Of a stretch of DNA of 64,000 bases, positions 40,950-50,061 are shown in pieces. Both the position numbers and the translations under genes were made by a program. Source of the DNA: Natrinema pellirubrum DSM 15624 (GTDB lineage Archaea > Halobacteriota > Halobacteria > Halobacteriales > Natrialbaceae); assembly GCF_000230735.2 (NCBI RefSeq), contig NC_019962.1:1054001-1118000 (forward strand), given 5' to 3'. Every line of letters starts with the position of its first letter. Position 1 is the first letter of the stretch. The notes under the pieces were generated by a model. That model had not been told where the DNA came from. It saw only the letters and a program-made list of their open reading frames with translations, and ran no database searches.

Positions 40950-41668
40950 TGACCCGCGAGGACTACCGGCACCGCCTCGAGCGGCTCCGCGAGACGGTCG
41001 TCTCGATGGGCGATCTCGTTCGCGAGCAACTCGCCGACGGGTTTTCCGCGCTGTTTACGAGCGACCGCGACCTCGCCCGCGAGGTGATCGAGCGGGACCA
41101 CGCGGTCAACGACCGGTATCTCGAAATCGAACGGGAGTGTCTCGACCTGCTGGCGCTGTACCAACCCGTCGCCGGAGACCTCCGGACCGTCGTCGCCGCG
41201 TTCACGATCGTCACCGACCTCGAGCGGGTGGGCGATCTGGCGACCAATCTGGCCGAGTACACGCTCGACGCAACCGGCTCGGATCCGGCGTTGCCGGACG
41301 TGGACTTCGAGCGAATCGCCGCGCTGGCACTCGAGCAACTCGAGACCGCGGTTGAGGCGTTCGTCGACGAGGAACCGGCGGCCTGCCGGGCGGTCGCCGA
41401 GCGCGACGCGGAACTCGATCGCCGCTGTGTGGCAGTCGCCGAGCGCGTCGTCCGGCGGCTCATCGAGTTGCGTCGCGACGCCGACGACTGCGTCGGGGGC
41501 CGATCGCCCGGGGCCGGAAGCGGCGGTCGCCCCGCCGGCCCCCTTCTCGCGGACGTTTCACGAACCCTCGTTGTCGTCCGCGATATCGAACGCGTCGGTG
41601 ACCACGCGGTCAACGTCGCCGCTCGAACGCTGTATGCCCTCGAGAACGACGCGTCGCTGCTTGCCTGA
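40946..41668 (+). CDS. phoU: PhoU phosphate regulator (operon 1)
   Basis: A 240-residue PhoU with two three-helix bundles. Repeated patterns are [49 protein letters not shown] (seen as [20 protein letters not shown]) and [17 protein letters not shown], with the E/D..D metal-binding motif of the family. PhoU restrains Pst and phosphate signalling when phosphate is plentiful. Its ATG overlaps the pstB stop by 4 bp, so it closes operon 1. A glycine/arginine-rich loop near residue 185-200 is unusual. Confidence 0.92.
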   Translation: MMTREDYRHRLERLRETVVSMGDLVREQLADGFSALFTSDRDLAREVIERDHAVNDRYLEIERECLDLLALYQPVAGDLRTVVAAFTIVTDLERVGDLATNLAEYTLDATGSDPALPDVDFERIAALALEQLETAVEAFVDEEPAACRAVAERDAELDRRCVAVAERVVRRLIELRRDADDCVGGRSPGAGSGGRPAGPLLADVSRTLVVVRDIERVGDHAVNVAARTLYALENDASLLA

Positions 41669-42096
41669 CGGTCGTCTCTATACGGCGATCGACCGAGAGA
41701 CACGTCACGTCGCCGTCTGATTTTGTCCGCTGTGGGATCCCTACTGACGTAGTTTGCGCGATTCGAACGAATGCATGGGGAATACCGTGACAACGCCACG
41801 GCCGACCGAGTCGCCGACGACATCGGCATCAGTGGCCCCGAGACTGCCCACCACCTCTCGCTCGGTTCTCGGCATGACTCGTCTATATATGTCACCTCGA
41901 CTTCAGCCGAATAGTGGACGGACCGAAGTACCTTCAGGCACCGCTAGATTGGTGGGCGACAACTATTGCCATATGTATGCGTTCGAGACGCCATCGCCGG
42001 TTCTGGGCCGGGACCCAGTGAACAGCCACAGCAGTACATAGTGCTATATAGATCTCATAGTAGTATACTTACCTACTCTGTGACTTCGATTCGGTG
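41669..42096. other. Intergenic region between pst operons, with promoter of operon 2
   Basis: 428 bp. Near its 3' end are CTATATAGATCT (42044-42055) and AGTATACTT (42062-42070), the latter 27-35 bp before pstS2 and a likely TATA box. GTCTATATATG at 41881-41891 is another AT-rich motif. A 47-codon frame at 41771-41914 encodes an HTH-like stretch and may be a gene fragment. Nothing else is evident. Confidence 0.5.
41771..41914 (+). pseudogene. Possible HTH gene fragment
   Basis: A 47-codon frame starting MHGEYRDNATADRVADDIGI and ending with a non-HTH tail. The segment NATADRVADDIGISGPETAHHL has helix-turn-helix spacing and strongly G/C third positions, but the frame then loses its character and stops. 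An in-frame TAG lies 18 bp before the ATG. It could be the remnant of a regulator or coincidence. Confidence 0.25.
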
Positions 42097-43071
42097 ATGT
42101 CGAGAGATTCCACGGCGTCTTTGCCGGCCGGACTCGGTCGGCGTGACTTTCTCGCCGCGGCGGGCGTTGGCCTCTCCGGCGGGTTGGCCGGTTGTACCGG
42201 TGTCTTCGCCGCGGAGGGCAACAACGTAAACATCGCGGGGAGCAGTACCGTCTTCCCCGTGACCGAGGCGATCGCCTCCTCGTTTTCCGAGGAGAATCCC
42301 ACCGTCAACCTCTCGCTCAGTAAGACCGGAACCGGCGGTGGGTTCGGGAACTTCTTCTGTGCGGGACGGACCGACATTAACAACGCGAGTCGGGCGATCG
42401 CCGACGCCGAGGTCGAACAGTGCGGGAACAACGATATCACGCCGATCGAACTCCAGGTCGCGACCGACGCGCTGACGGTCGTCGTCAATCCCGACGCCGA
42501 CTGGATCGACTGTCTCACCGTCGAACAGCTCCGGGAGATCTGGCGCGCCGACGGCGCGACCCACTGGAGCGATATCAACGAGGAGTGGCCCGACGAACCG
42601 TTCGAACTGTACGGGGCCGCGACGACCTCCGGCACGTTCGACTACTTCAACGAAGCCATCATCGGCGAGGAAGAAAATCACCGCAGCGATTACCACGCGA
42701 CCGAGCGCGACCGAACGATCGTCCAGGGGGTCCAGGGCTCGGAGTACGCGATGGGCTATTTCGGCTTCTCGTATTACAGCGAGAACCCGGACTCGATCAA
42801 GGCGCTCTCGGTCGACGACGGTGACGGCTGTGTCGAGCCGTCGATCGAGACGGCCATGAACGGCGAGTACACGCCGCTCTCGCGACCCCTGTTCATCTAC
42901 GTCGCCAAGGAGTCGCTCGAGAAGTCGGCCGTCCGTGACTTCGCTCGCTTCTACATGGAGCGGGCCGCCACGGACCTCGTCTCGGAGGTCGGCTACGTGC
43001 CGATCACCGAGGACAAACGCGACGAGAACATAGAGAAACTCGAGACCGCGATCGAGGAGGTGACGGCATGA
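42097..43071 (+). CDS. pstS: Phosphate-binding lipoprotein PstS (operon 2)
   Basis: A 324-residue paralogue of the first PstS. Tat signal RRDFLAAAGVGLSGGLAGC (about residues 15-33) with lipobox Cys, then AGSSTVFPVTEAI, KTGTGGGFGNFF and GAATTSGTFDYFNE as phosphate-site segments. The start is the ATG at 42097, again preceded directly by an in-frame GTG as in operon 1. The two mature proteins are clearly related but differ at many positions, consistent with different affinity or regulation. Confidence 0.95.
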   Translation: MSRDSTASLPAGLGRRDFLAAAGVGLSGGLAGCTGVFAAEGNNVNIAGSSTVFPVTEAIASSFSEENPTVNLSLSKTGTGGGFGNFFCAGRTDINNASRAIADAEVEQCGNNDITPIELQVATDALTVVVNPDADWIDCLTVEQLREIWRADGATHWSDINEEWPDEPFELYGAATTSGTFDYFNEAIIGEEENHRSDYHATERDRTIVQGVQGSEYAMGYFGFSYYSENPDSIKALSVDDGDGCVEPSIETAMNGEYTPLSRPLFIYVAKESLEKSAVRDFARFYMERAATDLVSEVGYVPITEDKRDENIEKLETAIEEVTA

Positions 43072-43997
43072 GCCAGCCGGACTTCTCCCACGACGGGATC
43101 CGTACGGCGCGGGGCACCGCCTTTCGCTATCTCTTCATGCTGTGTGCGCTCCTGTCGATCCTGACGACCGTCGCGATCATCCTGACGCTGCTGATCGACG
43201 CGGTCGATTTCTTCGCGCAGGTTTCGCTCGTCGACTTCCTCACCGGCACGCGCTGGAGTCCGACGAACGAGCCGATCGCATTCGGCGTCCTCCCGCTGAT
43301 CTCAGGGACGCTGGTCATCACGATCGGGTCGGCGCTGGTCGCGCTCCCGATCGGACTGCTGACCGCGATCTATCTCAGCGAGTACGCCTCCGATCGACAG
43401 CGGGCCTATCTCAAACCGGCGCTCGAGGTACTCGCCGGCGTCCCGACGGTCGTCTACGGCTACTTCGCGCTGGTCTATGTTACGCCGGCGATCGACACGA
43501 TCCTGCCGGTCGATCTCTCGACGTTCAACGCGCTGTCGGCCTCGATCATGGTCGGCATCATGATCATCCCGATGGTGTCCTCGATCAGTGAGGACGCGAT
43601 GAGCGCCGTCCCGGACTCGCTGCGGCAGGCCAGTTACGGGCTCGGTGCGACGAAGTTTACCGTCTCGACGTCGGTCGTCGTGCCGGCGGCGCTGTCGGGG
43701 ATCTTCTCCTCCTTTATCCTCGCGCTCTCGCGGGCGATCGGCGAGACGATGATCGTCGCCATCGCCGCGGGCCAGACGCCGCGGATGATCGACCTGACCG
43801 ACCCAGCGGGGATGTTCCTCGACTCGATCCAGCCAATGACCTCCGCGATGGTCCAGATCGGCACCGGCGACATCGTCGGGCAGGGGCCGGCGTACAAGAG
43901 CCTCTTCGCGGTCGGACTGACCCTGTTCGTCATCACCTTCGTCATGAACCTGATCAGTGAACTCGTCGCGTCGCGGTATCGGGAGGTGTATCGCTGA
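43068..43997 (+). CDS. pstC: Phosphate ABC permease PstC (operon 2)
   Basis: A 309-residue permease with six spans. Family signatures are [40 protein letters not shown] (seen as [12 protein letters not shown]), [31 protein letters not shown] (EAA loop) and [17 protein letters not shown]. Its ATG overlaps the pstS stop by 4 bp, so the two are translationally coupled. Confidence 0.95.
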   Translation: MSQPDFSHDGIRTARGTAFRYLFMLCALLSILTTVAIILTLLIDAVDFFAQVSLVDFLTGTRWSPTNEPIAFGVLPLISGTLVITIGSALVALPIGLLTAIYLSEYASDRQRAYLKPALEVLAGVPTVVYGYFALVYVTPAIDTILPVDLSTFNALSASIMVGIMIIPMVSSISEDAMSAVPDSLRQASYGLGATKFTVSTSVVVPAALSGIFSSFILALSRAIGETMIVAIAAGQTPRMIDLTDPAGMFLDSIQPMTSAMVQIGTGDIVGQGPAYKSLFAVGLTLFVITFVMNLISELVASRYREVYR

Positions 43998-44884
43998 TGG
44001 CGGCCGACACCGGAGAGACACCCGCCGGCGGTTTCGGGCGCGTCAGTCGGACGAAAGACATCGCGTTCCGCCTGCTCGCACTGGCGGCGACGCTCGTCGG
44101 CATCGTGTCGCTTGCGGCGTTGCTGCTGAACGTCGCCGTCGACGCCGTCGGCTGGCTCGACTGGCAGTTCCTCACGAATCCGCCACACCCCAACCCCTAC
44201 GAGGCCGGGTTCCTGCCCGCGCTCGTCGGCTCCATCGCGATCATGCTGATGATCGCGCTGGTCACCTTCCCGCTCGGCGTCGGCGCCGCGGTCTACCTCG
44301 AGGAGTACGCCGACGACGGCTATCTCACCCGCTTTATCCAGCTCAACATCGCGAACCTCGCGGGCGTCCCCTCGGTCGTCTACGGCCTGTTGGGACTGGG
44401 CCTGTTCGTGGGCCTGTTCAACATCGGCTACGGGACGGTACTGGCGGCCGCGTTCACCATCGCCTTGCTCATCCTGCCGATCGTGATCATCTCCGCGCAG
44501 GAGGCGATTCGGGCCGTTCCCGATTCGCAGCGACAGGCGTCCTACGGGATGGGCGCGACGAAGTGGCAGACGATCCGCAACGTCGTCCTGCCCCGCGCGA
44601 TGCCCGGCATCATGACCGGGACGATCCTCGCGCTCGGCCGCGCGATCGGCGAGACGGCACCGCTGATCATGATCGCCGCGCCGACGACGGTGTTCGGGCT
44701 GCCCAACAGCTTCTTCAGCAAGGTCAGCGCCATGCCGCTCCAGATCTACAACTGGGCGTCCTATCCCCAGACGGAGTTCCAGTACGGCGTCGTCGCCGCC
44801 GGCGTCGTCACCCTGCTGGTCGTTCTGCTGACGATCAACTCGATCGCGATCATCATCCGGAACCGCTATCAACAGCGCACCTGA
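43997..44884 (+). CDS. pstA: Phosphate ABC permease PstA (operon 2)
   Basis: A 295-residue PstA of standard length. The first span ([15 protein letters not shown]) is followed directly by [20 protein letters not shown], with no insertion. Later motifs are [44 protein letters not shown] and [14 protein letters not shown]. Start and pstC stop share one base (TGATG), indicating coupling. It is the reference that shows how the operon 1 PstA has been expanded. Confidence 0.95.
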   Translation: MAADTGETPAGGFGRVSRTKDIAFRLLALAATLVGIVSLAALLLNVAVDAVGWLDWQFLTNPPHPNPYEAGFLPALVGSIAIMLMIALVTFPLGVGAAVYLEEYADDGYLTRFIQLNIANLAGVPSVVYGLLGLGLFVGLFNIGYGTVLAAAFTIALLILPIVIISAQEAIRAVPDSQRQASYGMGATKWQTIRNVVLPRAMPGIMTGTILALGRAIGETAPLIMIAAPTTVFGLPNSFFSKVSAMPLQIYNWASYPQTEFQYGVVAAGVVTLLVVLLTINSIAIIIRNRYQQRT

Positions 44885-44886
44885 CA

Positions 44887-45759
44887 ATGACTAACGAACA
44901 GATGACTTCCTCGGAAACGGAACCGACCGACGACCAACCGGCCCCGACGCCGGGCACCGATGGCCTCACCGACACCGCCGACTCCGGCGGGGAAACGACG
45001 ACCGACCGCACGCTGCTCGAGGCCCGGGACCTGAACGTCTACTACGGGGAGGAACAAGCGCTCTCCGACGTCGACATCGAGATCCCCGAAAAGCAGGTCA
45101 CGGCGGTCATCGGCCCGTCGGGCTGTGGGAAATCGACGTTCCTCCGGTGTATCAACCGGATGAACGACCTCGTCGACAGCGCCCGCGTCGAGGGCGAACT
45201 CCGCTTCGACGGGAAGAACGTCTACGACGACGACGTCGATCCCGTCGCGCTGCGCCGGAAGATCGGCATGGTCTTCCAGTCGCCGAACCCGTTCCCGAAG
45301 TCGATCCACGACAACGTCGCCTACGGCCTGAAAGTCCAGGGGAAAGACGACGGCGATGTCGACGCGAAGGTCCGGACCGCCCTCGAGCGGGCCGCGTTGC
45401 TCGAGGAAGTCGAGGACCAACTGGACGCGAGCGGGCTGGACCTCTCGGGCGGCCAGCAACAGCGGCTCTGTATCGCGCGGGCGATCGCGCCGGACCCGGA
45501 CGTGATCCTGATGGACGAACCGGCCTCGGCGCTGGACCCGGTCGCGACCTCGAAGATCGAGGACCTGATCGAGGACTTGGCCGAGGAGTACACGGTCGTC
45601 ATCGTCACCCACAACATGCAGCAGGCGGCCCGTATCTCCGATAAGACCGCGGTCTTCCTGACCGGCGGCGAACTCGTCGAGTTCGACGATACGGACAAGA
45701 TCTTCGAGAACCCCGAACACGAGCGCGTCGAGGACTACATCACCGGCAAGTTCGGATAG
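44887..45759 (+). CDS. pstB: Phosphate ABC ATPase PstB (operon 2)
   Basis: A 290-residue ABC ATPase. Walker [10 protein letters not shown] lies near residue 77, Q-loop [10 protein letters not shown], signature LSGGQQQRL near residue 184, Walker [14 protein letters not shown] and H-loop VTHNMQQA. It begins 2 bp after pstA. The 5' 120 bp differ strongly from operon 1, whereas the remainder is close to identical including synonymous positions, a sign of gene conversion. Confidence 0.96.
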   Translation: MTNEQMTSSETEPTDDQPAPTPGTDGLTDTADSGGETTTDRTLLEARDLNVYYGEEQALSDVDIEIPEKQVTAVIGPSGCGKSTFLRCINRMNDLVDSARVEGELRFDGKNVYDDDVDPVALRRKIGMVFQSPNPFPKSIHDNVAYGLKVQGKDDGDVDAKVRTALERAALLEEVEDQLDASGLDLSGGQQQRLCIARAIAPDPDVILMDEPASALDPVATSKIEDLIEDLAEEYTVVIVTHNMQQAARISDKTAVFLTGGELVEFDDTDKIFENPEHERVEDYITGKFG

Positions 45760-45926
45760 CCGGCGTCACCGGTCGGCCGCGGCGTTTCGCTTTGCTCACT
45801 GCATTCGATCCACACTGTTCTCATTCGAGCGAGTCAGTCGGTCGAGAGACACCGTCAGACAGGGGAATGTGTGTTCTGTACTGAGAATGCTATTTATTGT
45901 CTCACACGACATGAGTACTGAGCAGA

Positions 45927-46418
45927 ATGGTCGCAACGGGGGTCCATATCCTGTGTAGTTTGGCACTGGTCGTGCTAGTCACTCAGACCCGTCGCGGGGC
46001 CCCGTACCTCGTGGCCGCGCTCGCCGCCGCCGCTCCGGACGCAGACACGTTCCTCTTTCGGCCGCTGGTCGAACTCAGCGCCGTCGGCGGAGCGCTGTGG
46101 AGCCACCGGGCGCTGACCCACTCGCTGCTCGGTGGCCTCGTCCTGATCGGGGTCCTCTCGGCCGTCGGCCCCTGGCGGGCCGTCGTCCTCGGTGTCAGTT
46201 CGCATATCGCGCTCGATCTCGTCAGCGGCGGCGTCCGGCTGCTTGCCCCCATCGACGATACGGTGTATGGCACGTCAGTCGACTGGCTGCTGCTGAACGC
46301 CGCCGTCTCGGCCGTCGCGGTCACCGTCGTCCTCGGTGGCTTGCTCGCGATGAAATACGACGTCCGACGCCCGGAGCCGCTTCCTTTCCCGGCGACACCG
46401 CTCGAGTGGCTCCGGTAA
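45927..46418 (+). CDS. YdjM/DUF457-type membrane-bound metal-dependent hydrolase
   Basis: A 163-residue membrane protein with about four spans. The family's metal-binding pattern is visible: GVHILCSLAL at the N-terminus, APDADTFLF near residue 37, SHRALTHSLLGG near residue 59 and SSHIALDLVSGG near residue 91 (His and Asp ligands). This family is called LexA-binding, membrane-bound metal-dependent hydrolase in bacteria; substrates are poorly known. It lies between pstB2 and a PhoU gene but has its own upstream gap, so a link to phosphate is not certain. Confidence 0.82.
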   Translation: MVATGVHILCSLALVVLVTQTRRGAPYLVAALAAAAPDADTFLFRPLVELSAVGGALWSHRALTHSLLGGLVLIGVLSAVGPWRAVVLGVSSHIALDLVSGGVRLLAPIDDTVYGTSVDWLLLNAAVSAVAVTVVLGGLLAMKYDVRRPEPLPFPATPLEWLR

Positions 46419-46529
46419 CGCGTCCACGATCGCCGACCCGGTCGCAGTGCCGTCCGCGACCGGCAGCCGCCGACCCGTAGCAGTACTTCGCACACAGTAT
46501 TTATGAAGGACGGACGGGCTTTGATTACT

Positions 46530-47201
46530 ATGGCCAGGAAATCCTACCAGGAGAAGCTCACGGAACTCCGTGAGGACGTCCTCTACATGAGTGAGGTCGT
46601 CATGGAACGACTGCGCATGGGACTGGACGCGTTAGAACAGAAAGACGAGGACCTCGCACAGGAAGTGATCGAGGGCGACGGCGAGATCAACCGGATGTAC
46701 CTCGATCTGGAGCAGGACTGTATCGACCTGCTCGCGCTGCAGCAGCCAGTCGCGAGCGATCTCCGTTTCATCGCCGCCTCGTTCAAGATCATCACCGACT
46801 TGGAGCGGATCGCCGATCTGGCGACGAACCTCGGCGAGTACACCATGGACGCCGAGCAGGACCTGTTCCCCGACGTCGACGTCCAGGAGATGGGCGAACT
46901 GACCCTCGACATGCTCGAGGACGCGATGATGGCCTACGACACCGAAGACACCGACCGCTGTCGGGAACTCGCCGGCCGCGACGACGATCTCGACGAGTTC
47001 GCCGAACGGGCCAGCGAGATCGTCGTTCGCGACCTCATCGAGCGCGAACTCGACTCGACCGACGAGGTCGAGCGCATTCTGCAGGACGTCTCCCGGCTCC
47101 TGTTGACGATCCGCGACCTCGAGCGGGTCGGTGACCACACGGTCAACATCGCTGCGCGGACGCTGTACATGGTCGAGAACGACGACGAACTCATCTACTG
47201 A
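46530..47201 (+). CDS. phoU: PhoU phosphate regulator (operon 2 region)
   Basis: A 223-residue PhoU with two helical bundles: YQEKLTELREDVLYMSEVVM, DLRFIAASFKIITDLERIAD (DLERIADLATNLGEYT) and IRDLERVGDHTVNIAARTLY. The ATG at 46530 was chosen; an earlier in-frame ATG at 46503 adds a short atypical stretch. It lies about 110 bp after the hydrolase gene and probably serves the second Pst system. With the operon 1 PhoU and the AbrB-PhoU fusion, the region holds three PhoU-domain proteins. Confidence 0.92.
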   Translation: MARKSYQEKLTELREDVLYMSEVVMERLRMGLDALEQKDEDLAQEVIEGDGEINRMYLDLEQDCIDLLALQQPVASDLRFIAASFKIITDLERIADLATNLGEYTMDAEQDLFPDVDVQEMGELTLDMLEDAMMAYDTEDTDRCRELAGRDDDLDEFAERASEIVVRDLIERELDSTDEVERILQDVSRLLLTIRDLERVGDHTVNIAARTLYMVENDDELIY

Positions 47202-47222
47202 ACGCCCCGCTCGAGAACCGAG

Positions 47223-47846
47223 TTACTCGGACTCGTTGTCTTCCGTCTCGTTGCTCTCGGTCTCGTTTTCCATCGACTCGTTACCGTCCGTTTCGTTGCC
47301 CTCCGTCTCGTTCCCCATCGACTCGTTGCCCTCGCTCTCGTTGTCGGCCCCGCCGTTACCGCCGCCACCGCCGCTTTCGACTTCGATATCGGCGACCATC
47401 GACGTCGGATGGACCTCACAGATGTACGTGACCATCTCGCTGCTGGCCTCGAACTCGAGCCACTGATCGTCCCCGGGTTCGGTGACCCGCTCGGTCGCGA
47501 GGTCGTCGACGACCTCGTCGTTCTCGTCGTAGATCGCGATGTTGTGTTCGGCGCCGTCGCCGGTCGTCCAGCCCATCTCGTAGGTTTCCCCCTCCTGGAG
47601 GGTGATCGTCGGGTTCTCCTCGTCGGCGATCGAGTCGGGCGCGATGCCGACCCAGCCGGCCGTCTGTCCGTCGAACTCGATCTGGGTACCGGGTTCGATC
47701 GTCTCGCCCCCACCGCCTCCGTTACCGTTGCCGTTACCGTCGTCACCGTTACCACCGCCACCACAGCCCGCAACGACTGCCGTCGAAGCCGCGACACCTG
47801 TCAACTGAAGCATTCGCCGTCGGGATAACCGATCGTCTCGTGCCAT
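47223..47846 (-). CDS. Halocyanin-like cupredoxin lipoprotein with tandem sequon tail
   Basis: A 207-residue exported blue-copper-like protein, probably an electron carrier on the cell surface. The Tat signal SRRRMLQLTGVAAS ends at a lipobox Cys28. A G/N linker follows, then one cupredoxin domain (residues about 48-157) with copper ligands H101 (EHNIAI), C143, H146 and M150 (YICEVHPTSM). The C-terminus (169-207) is eight tandem NE(S/T)xx pentapeptides, each an N-glycosylation sequon. The start is the ATG at 47846. It is convergent with phoU. Confidence 0.88.
   Translation of the reverse strand: MARDDRLSRRRMLQLTGVAASTAVVAGCGGGGNGDDGNGNGNGGGGGETIEPGTQIEFDGQTAGWVGIAPDSIADEENPTITLQEGETYEMGWTTGDGAEHNIAIYDENDEVVDDLATERVTEPGDDQWLEFEASSEMVTYICEVHPTSMVADIEVESGGGGGNGGADNESEGNESMGNETEGNETDGNESMENETESNETEDNESE
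47226..47342 (-). repeat. 15-bp tandem repeat encoding NE(S/T)xx pentapeptides
   Basis: Eight near-identical 15-bp units (the last incomplete) encode asparagines at residues 169, 174, 179, 184, 189, 194, 199 and 204, each followed by Glu and Ser or Thr. The exact five-residue period points to expansion by slippage or unequal recombination. Confidence 0.8.
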
Positions 47847-47975
47847 CGGGCTGACTTTGCGCTCAACGGGAATAGTCGAATACCCGTCTACTGCGTGGGA
47901 CTCATATACGAGCCGGTCTGCACGAGATTCGTGGCTGTTTCCCGACTAGCTCCTGTTTGGGAGTGCTGGCTCGGG

Positions 47976-48386
47976 TCACTCCCCGGTCGGCGGCGACGCC
48001 CGGTCGCGCTCCGGAACGCGGGTCAGCAACTGGGCCGTGTCGACGACGTTTCGCGTCTCGAGCAGCAGTTCCGCCGCCTCCCGGACCGTAAACGCCGCCT
48101 CGAGGTCGACGCCGTGACACCGTGTGTAACACTCGAGCCAGCGGTTCATCGCGGTCTCGAGGGCGGCCAGTTCGGCCTCGGTAAACGGGACCGTGCGACC
48201 GCCGGTCCGGCCCTCGACGTAGAGCCAGACGGCTGGGCCCACGCCATTTCGAAGATAGGCGTCGGCATCGCCGGGGGCCGGAGAGCGGTTCGACGCCGTC
48301 GGAGAACGGTCGTCCCCGTCGAACGCCGCCCGCTCGCGCTCGGCCCGGCGTGCGAGCGCGGCGATCCGCGGGCCGTACCGGCTCAC
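47976..48386 (-). CDS. Hypothetical protein after fixCX
   Basis: A 136-residue helical protein. A basic N-terminal helix (SRYGPRIAALARRAERERAA), a disordered middle and a helical C-terminus (FTEAELAALETAMNRWLECYTRCHGVD, seen as FTEAELAALETAMNRWLECY and AFTVREAAELLLETRNVVDT) are visible. The start is a GTG at 48386, one base after the fixCX stop, so it belongs to the etf operon. Two Cys (CYTRC) could bind metal or form a disulfide. Its tight coupling suggests a role in the electron-transfer flavoprotein system, but no family is recognised. Confidence 0.68.
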   Translation of the reverse strand: MSRYGPRIAALARRAERERAAFDGDDRSPTASNRSPAPGDADAYLRNGVGPAVWLYVEGRTGGRTVPFTEAELAALETAMNRWLECYTRCHGVDLEAAFTVREAAELLLETRNVVDTAQLLTRVPERDRASPPTGE

Positions 48387-48387
48387 G

Positions 48388-50061
48388 TTACCCCTCCCTG
48401 TATTCGACACCCTTGCCACCGCGGGGGTGTTCCCACTCCGTGTCGGCGACGACCGCACAGGTGCCACACTCCACGCAGGGTTGGGTGTCGAGACTGACCA
48501 GCGTCTCCTCGGTGCCGTTGGTCTTGACCGCCTCCGAGCGGTAGCAGCCGCCGCCGAAGTCCTCGGCGCTGACCGGACAGGCGGTGACCGCCGCGCCGCT
48601 GGCGTCGAGGGACTGATCCAGCAACTCGATATGAGGGTTGCCCACGTCGGTGTCGTAGGTCAGGTCGCCGATCCGCTCCTCGAGCGTCGGCGGCTCGATC
48701 TCGCTCCCCCAGTGGATCGTCTTGCCGTGTTCCTCGGCGATTAGCGTCGGTAGGGAGACGTAGCCGGTCTTCGTGTCCGGCAGCATCGACACCAAGAACG
48801 GCGAGTTGTAGGCCCGCTCGAGCAGTCGGTCCGCGATCGGGTTGCCGACCGCCAGCGATCCAAGCGGCGACTCGAGGACCCGTTCGACGGCCCCGGTCAC
48901 GGCCTCGCGCTCGCCGACGGCGCGGGCGAGGTCGTACCGGCGGGGCCGGAGCTTGGCCATGGTGCCGGAGTCCTCGAGCAGCTTGGTATAGCGCCGCCCG
49001 GCGGCCGCCGGGTCTGCGTTGCCCCGAGTAACGGCGAAGGCGTCGGCCGCGAGCGCGCCGGCGGTGACGGCGTGGTTCATCCCCTTGATAATCGGTCCCT
49101 GGGCCTGCATCTGGCCGGCCGCGTCGCCGACGAGGACGAGCCGGTCACGGTAGGGGCTGCGATGAGCCGCCTTCTTCGAGTCGGGGACGAGCTTCGCCGC
49201 GTACTCGCGTTCGTCGTACTCGTTGCCGAACCAGCCGGCCAGCAGTGGATGCGTGAGCAACGCGTCGAGCAGTTCGTGCGGTTCGGCCTCCCGCTCGAGG
49301 AGGCTATCGAGGTGGAAGACGGTCCCGATCGAGAGCGAATCCTCGTTGGTATACAGGAAGCCACCGCCCCGGACGTCGTCGAAGAGATCGCCGGAGAACA
49401 GGTGGGCAGCGCCCTCGTCGGAACCGATATCGAAGCGGTCGTCGATCGCGGCGGGATCGACGTCGACGACGGCCTTGACCCCCTGGAACCACTCTTCGGG
49501 CTCCTCCCAGTCCATCAGTCCAGCCTCGCGGGCGAGTTCGGAGTTGACGCCGTCGGCCGCCACGATCAGGTCGGCCGTGATCGGCTCGAGTTCGTCGCAG
49601 GTGACGCCGACGATCTCGCCGTCGTCTTCGAGCAGGCCGTTGACCCGCACGTTCGTCAGCACGCCGCCGCCGGTCTCGCTGGTCTTCTCGTGGACGCGTC
49701 GCTCGAGCCACGAGTCCATCTCCCGGCGGAGGACGGCGTCACACCAGTCGGTGTCGTGTTCGTGGAGGTCGGTCAGATCGTACGTTTTGACCTTGTTGCC
49801 GGCCACGTTGTGGATGTAGTAGTCCGTCACCGGCCGTTCGGTCGCTTCCTCGCGGAAGCCATCGAAGAGGTCCGCGAGCGTGTAGGGGGCGGACGACTCG
49901 CCGTAGAGCAGGCCGCCGGAGACGTTCTTCGAGCCCGCCTCGGTGCCGCGTTCGAGGACGAGCGTCTCGACGCCGTGGTCGGCCAGCCGCGCCGCGGCCG
50001 CGGCCCCACCGGGGCCACAGCCGACGACGATCGCCTCGTAGTGTTCGTACTCGTCAGTCAT
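48388..50061 (-). CDS. FixC-FixX fusion: ETF-quinone oxidoreductase-like flavoprotein with ferredoxin domain
   Basis: A 557-residue protein passing electrons from ETF to the quinone pool (or the reverse in bifurcating systems). The FAD motif VVGCGPGGAAAAARL lies at residues 9-23, followed by GSKNVSGGLLYG and VVAADGVNSELARE. LVLVGDAAGQMQAQGPIIKG is near residue 308. The last 70 residues are a FixX-type ferredoxin: an ACP cysteine near 494, CVECGTC near 530 and WEHPRGGKGVEYR. In bacteria FixC and FixX are usually separate. The ATG at 50061 overlaps the etfA stop by 8 bp. Confidence 0.92.
   Translation of the reverse strand: MTDEYEHYEAIVVGCGPGGAAAAARLADHGVETLVLERGTEAGSKNVSGGLLYGESSAPYTLADLFDGFREEATERPVTDYYIHNVAGNKVKTYDLTDLHEHDTDWCDAVLRREMDSWLERRVHEKTSETGGGVLTNVRVNGLLEDDGEIVGVTCDELEPITADLIVAADGVNSELAREAGLMDWEEPEEWFQGVKAVVDVDPAAIDDRFDIGSDEGAAHLFSGDLFDDVRGGGFLYTNEDSLSIGTVFHLDSLLEREAEPHELLDALLTHPLLAGWFGNEYDEREYAAKLVPDSKKAAHRSPYRDRLVLVGDAAGQMQAQGPIIKGMNHAVTAGALAADAFAVTRGNADPAAAGRRYTKLLEDSGTMAKLRPRRYDLARAVGEREAVTGAVERVLESPLGSLAVGNPIADRLLERAYNSPFLVSMLPDTKTGYVSLPTLIAEEHGKTIHWGSEIEPPTLEERIGDLTYDTDVGNPHIELLDQSLDASGAAVTACPVSAEDFGGGCYRSEAVKTNGTEETLVSLDTQPCVECGTCAVVADTEWEHPRGGKGVEYREG

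Noticed and set aside
47226-47342. A CRISPR-like repeat array in the tandem 15-bp repeats
   Set aside because: The repeats have no spacers, lie in frame inside a coding gene and encode sequons, so they are a protein repeat.
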